Assembly (NCBI GenBank): GCA_005239595.1
Contig: SBBT01000009.1
Location: 1-6,407 of the forward strand
Reading direction: 5' to 3'
DNA from: Candidatus Troglogloeales bacterium
Lineage (GTDB): Bacteria > Nitrospirota > Nitrospiria > SBBL01 > SBBT01
DNA length: 6,407 bases
Shown here: positions 5,952 through 6,407 of the stretch, one piece after another
Layout of the letters: every line of letters begins with the position of its first letter
Numbering within the stretch: the first letter of the stretch is position 1
Notes under the pieces: model-generated
Seen by the model: only the letters and a program-made list of their open reading frames with translations
What the model was told of the DNA's origin: nothing
The model's database searches: none
Translations under genes and position numbers: made by a program

Positions 5952-6060
5952 CTCCGTTTTCTACCGCATTGGCCCCGTAGGTTAAGGCACGATACCATAG
6001 ACCCCACATGCGGCGCCCCGCCCAATGAGAACTGTCTATTCGCTTCCGCCCGTCGGCGGA
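5952..6060 (-). other. Intergenic region between ynfA and the exported protein gene
   Basis: This 109-nt GC-rich stretch has no coding frame I can support. Apart from the stem-loop at 6045-6060, it holds a spaced inverted repeat CATTGG (5967-5972) / CCAATG (6022-6027). I found no promoter for the exported-protein gene with convincing hexamers, so that gene may be read through from ynfA. Confidence 0.35.
6045..6060 (-). other. GC-rich stem-loop abutting the ynfA stop codon
   Basis: On the minus strand, TCCGCC and GGCGGA form a perfect 6-bp stem with a GACG loop starting at the base after the ynfA TAA. No T run follows (AGCGAATAG), so it is not a standard intrinsic terminator. It may protect the 3' end or cause pausing. 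Confidence 0.45.
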
Positions 6061-6381
6061 TTACCTTGGGCCAAGCAAAATAACCAGTACACCAACGATA
6101 GCAATAGATGCCCCGATAATGTCCCACTGATCCGGAACAGTCTTCTCGACGACACGGAGCCTCAGAAGGGATGAGGCAATGTAAATCCCGCCATACGTTG
6201 CGTAGGCACGTCCAGCGAAACTTGCGTCAACTTGCGTCAGGCAAAGCGCGAACAAGACAAGGCTTACCATACCAGGAAAAAGAATCCAAATAGGCCCGCC
6301 TTGACGAAGCCAGGCCCAAAATGAAAAACAGCCTGCAATTTCCAGAAAGGCCGCAAATACAAAATAAAGAACGCTCTTCAC
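6061..6381 (-). CDS. ynfA: YnfA/UPF0060 family small membrane protein
   Basis: The 106-residue product has the family length and four hydrophobic helices (about 3-24, 30-49, 58-74, 86-104), so it sits in the cytoplasmic membrane. Family features are the FLEIAGCF start of helix 1 (E14, G17, C18), the AGRAYATYGGIYIA segment (56-69), and a final helix opening with W86-D87-x-x-G90-A91. It aligns along its whole length with E. coli YnfA (LCEIIGCF, SGRVYAAYGGVY, DWTGALIAL). The family is structurally like small multidrug resistance transporters, and some members have been linked to drug efflux; its native substrate is unclear. The start is GTG at 6381; an in-frame TAG at 6393-6391 excludes longer forms. 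The ribosome binding site is weak (AGG about 9 nt upstream). Only 26 nt of upstream sequence is visible. Confidence 0.9.
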   Translation of the reverse strand: MKSVLYFVFAAFLEIAGCFSFWAWLRQGGPIWILFPGMVSLVLFALCLTQVDASFAGRAYATYGGIYIASSLLRLRVVEKTVPDQWDIIGASIAIVGVLVILLGPR

Positions 6382-6407
6382 CTTATATACCTAATAACCG
6401 TTGGGCA

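Noticed and set aside
6400..6406. GTTGGGC (GCCCAAC on the minus strand) resembling an integron attC core site beside a small efflux-like gene
   Set aside because: No partner RYYYAAC/GTTRRRY core with suitable spacing and no imperfect palindrome is visible on either side of ynfA, and the window ends there.

Overview
The window looks like ordinary chromosome from a Gram-negative bacterium. It carries two genes for exported proteins with Sec-type signal peptides, a branched-chain amino acid ABC permease pair, an RNase D with two HRDC domains, a DUF2400/TIGR02757 protein and a YnfA-type membrane protein. This mix suggests a Nitrospirota, Desulfobacterota or related uncultured lineage, but that is an impression from protein style; nothing here fixes the taxon. 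I see no rRNA, tRNA, CRISPR array, insertion sequence or phage gene.

Layout. Positions 98-3257 form a compact minus-strand operon read from right to left: livH (2358-3257), livM (11 nt later) and rnd (overlapping livM by 4 nt as GTGA). The usual companions livG, livF and livK are not in the window, so the permease must get its ATPases and binding protein from elsewhere. Upstream of livH is a 196-nt leader/intergenic stretch with several short stem-loops. Then comes a minus-strand gene for an exported SMP-30/gluconolactonase-like propeller (3454-4320). Back to back with it, across a 105-nt divergent promoter region, is a plus-strand DUF2400 gene (4426-5277). It converges with only 8 nt to spare on a minus-strand gene for an unrecognised exported four-cysteine protein (5286-5951). 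The right end holds a minus-strand ynfA-type gene (6061-6381).

How the genes relate. LivH and LivM form the membrane channel of one importer, and rnd is probably translationally coupled to livM although its role in RNA maturation is unrelated. The propeller, the DUF2400 protein, the secreted protein and YnfA have no evident joint pathway. The most interesting item is the DUF2400 protein. Its C-terminal half reads like a diverged endonuclease III-type DNA glycosylase, with a candidate catalytic Lys/Asp pair followed by a four-cysteine iron-sulfur-like loop. Its promoter is placed so that the transcript may be nearly leaderless. I found no convincing new multi-gene system.
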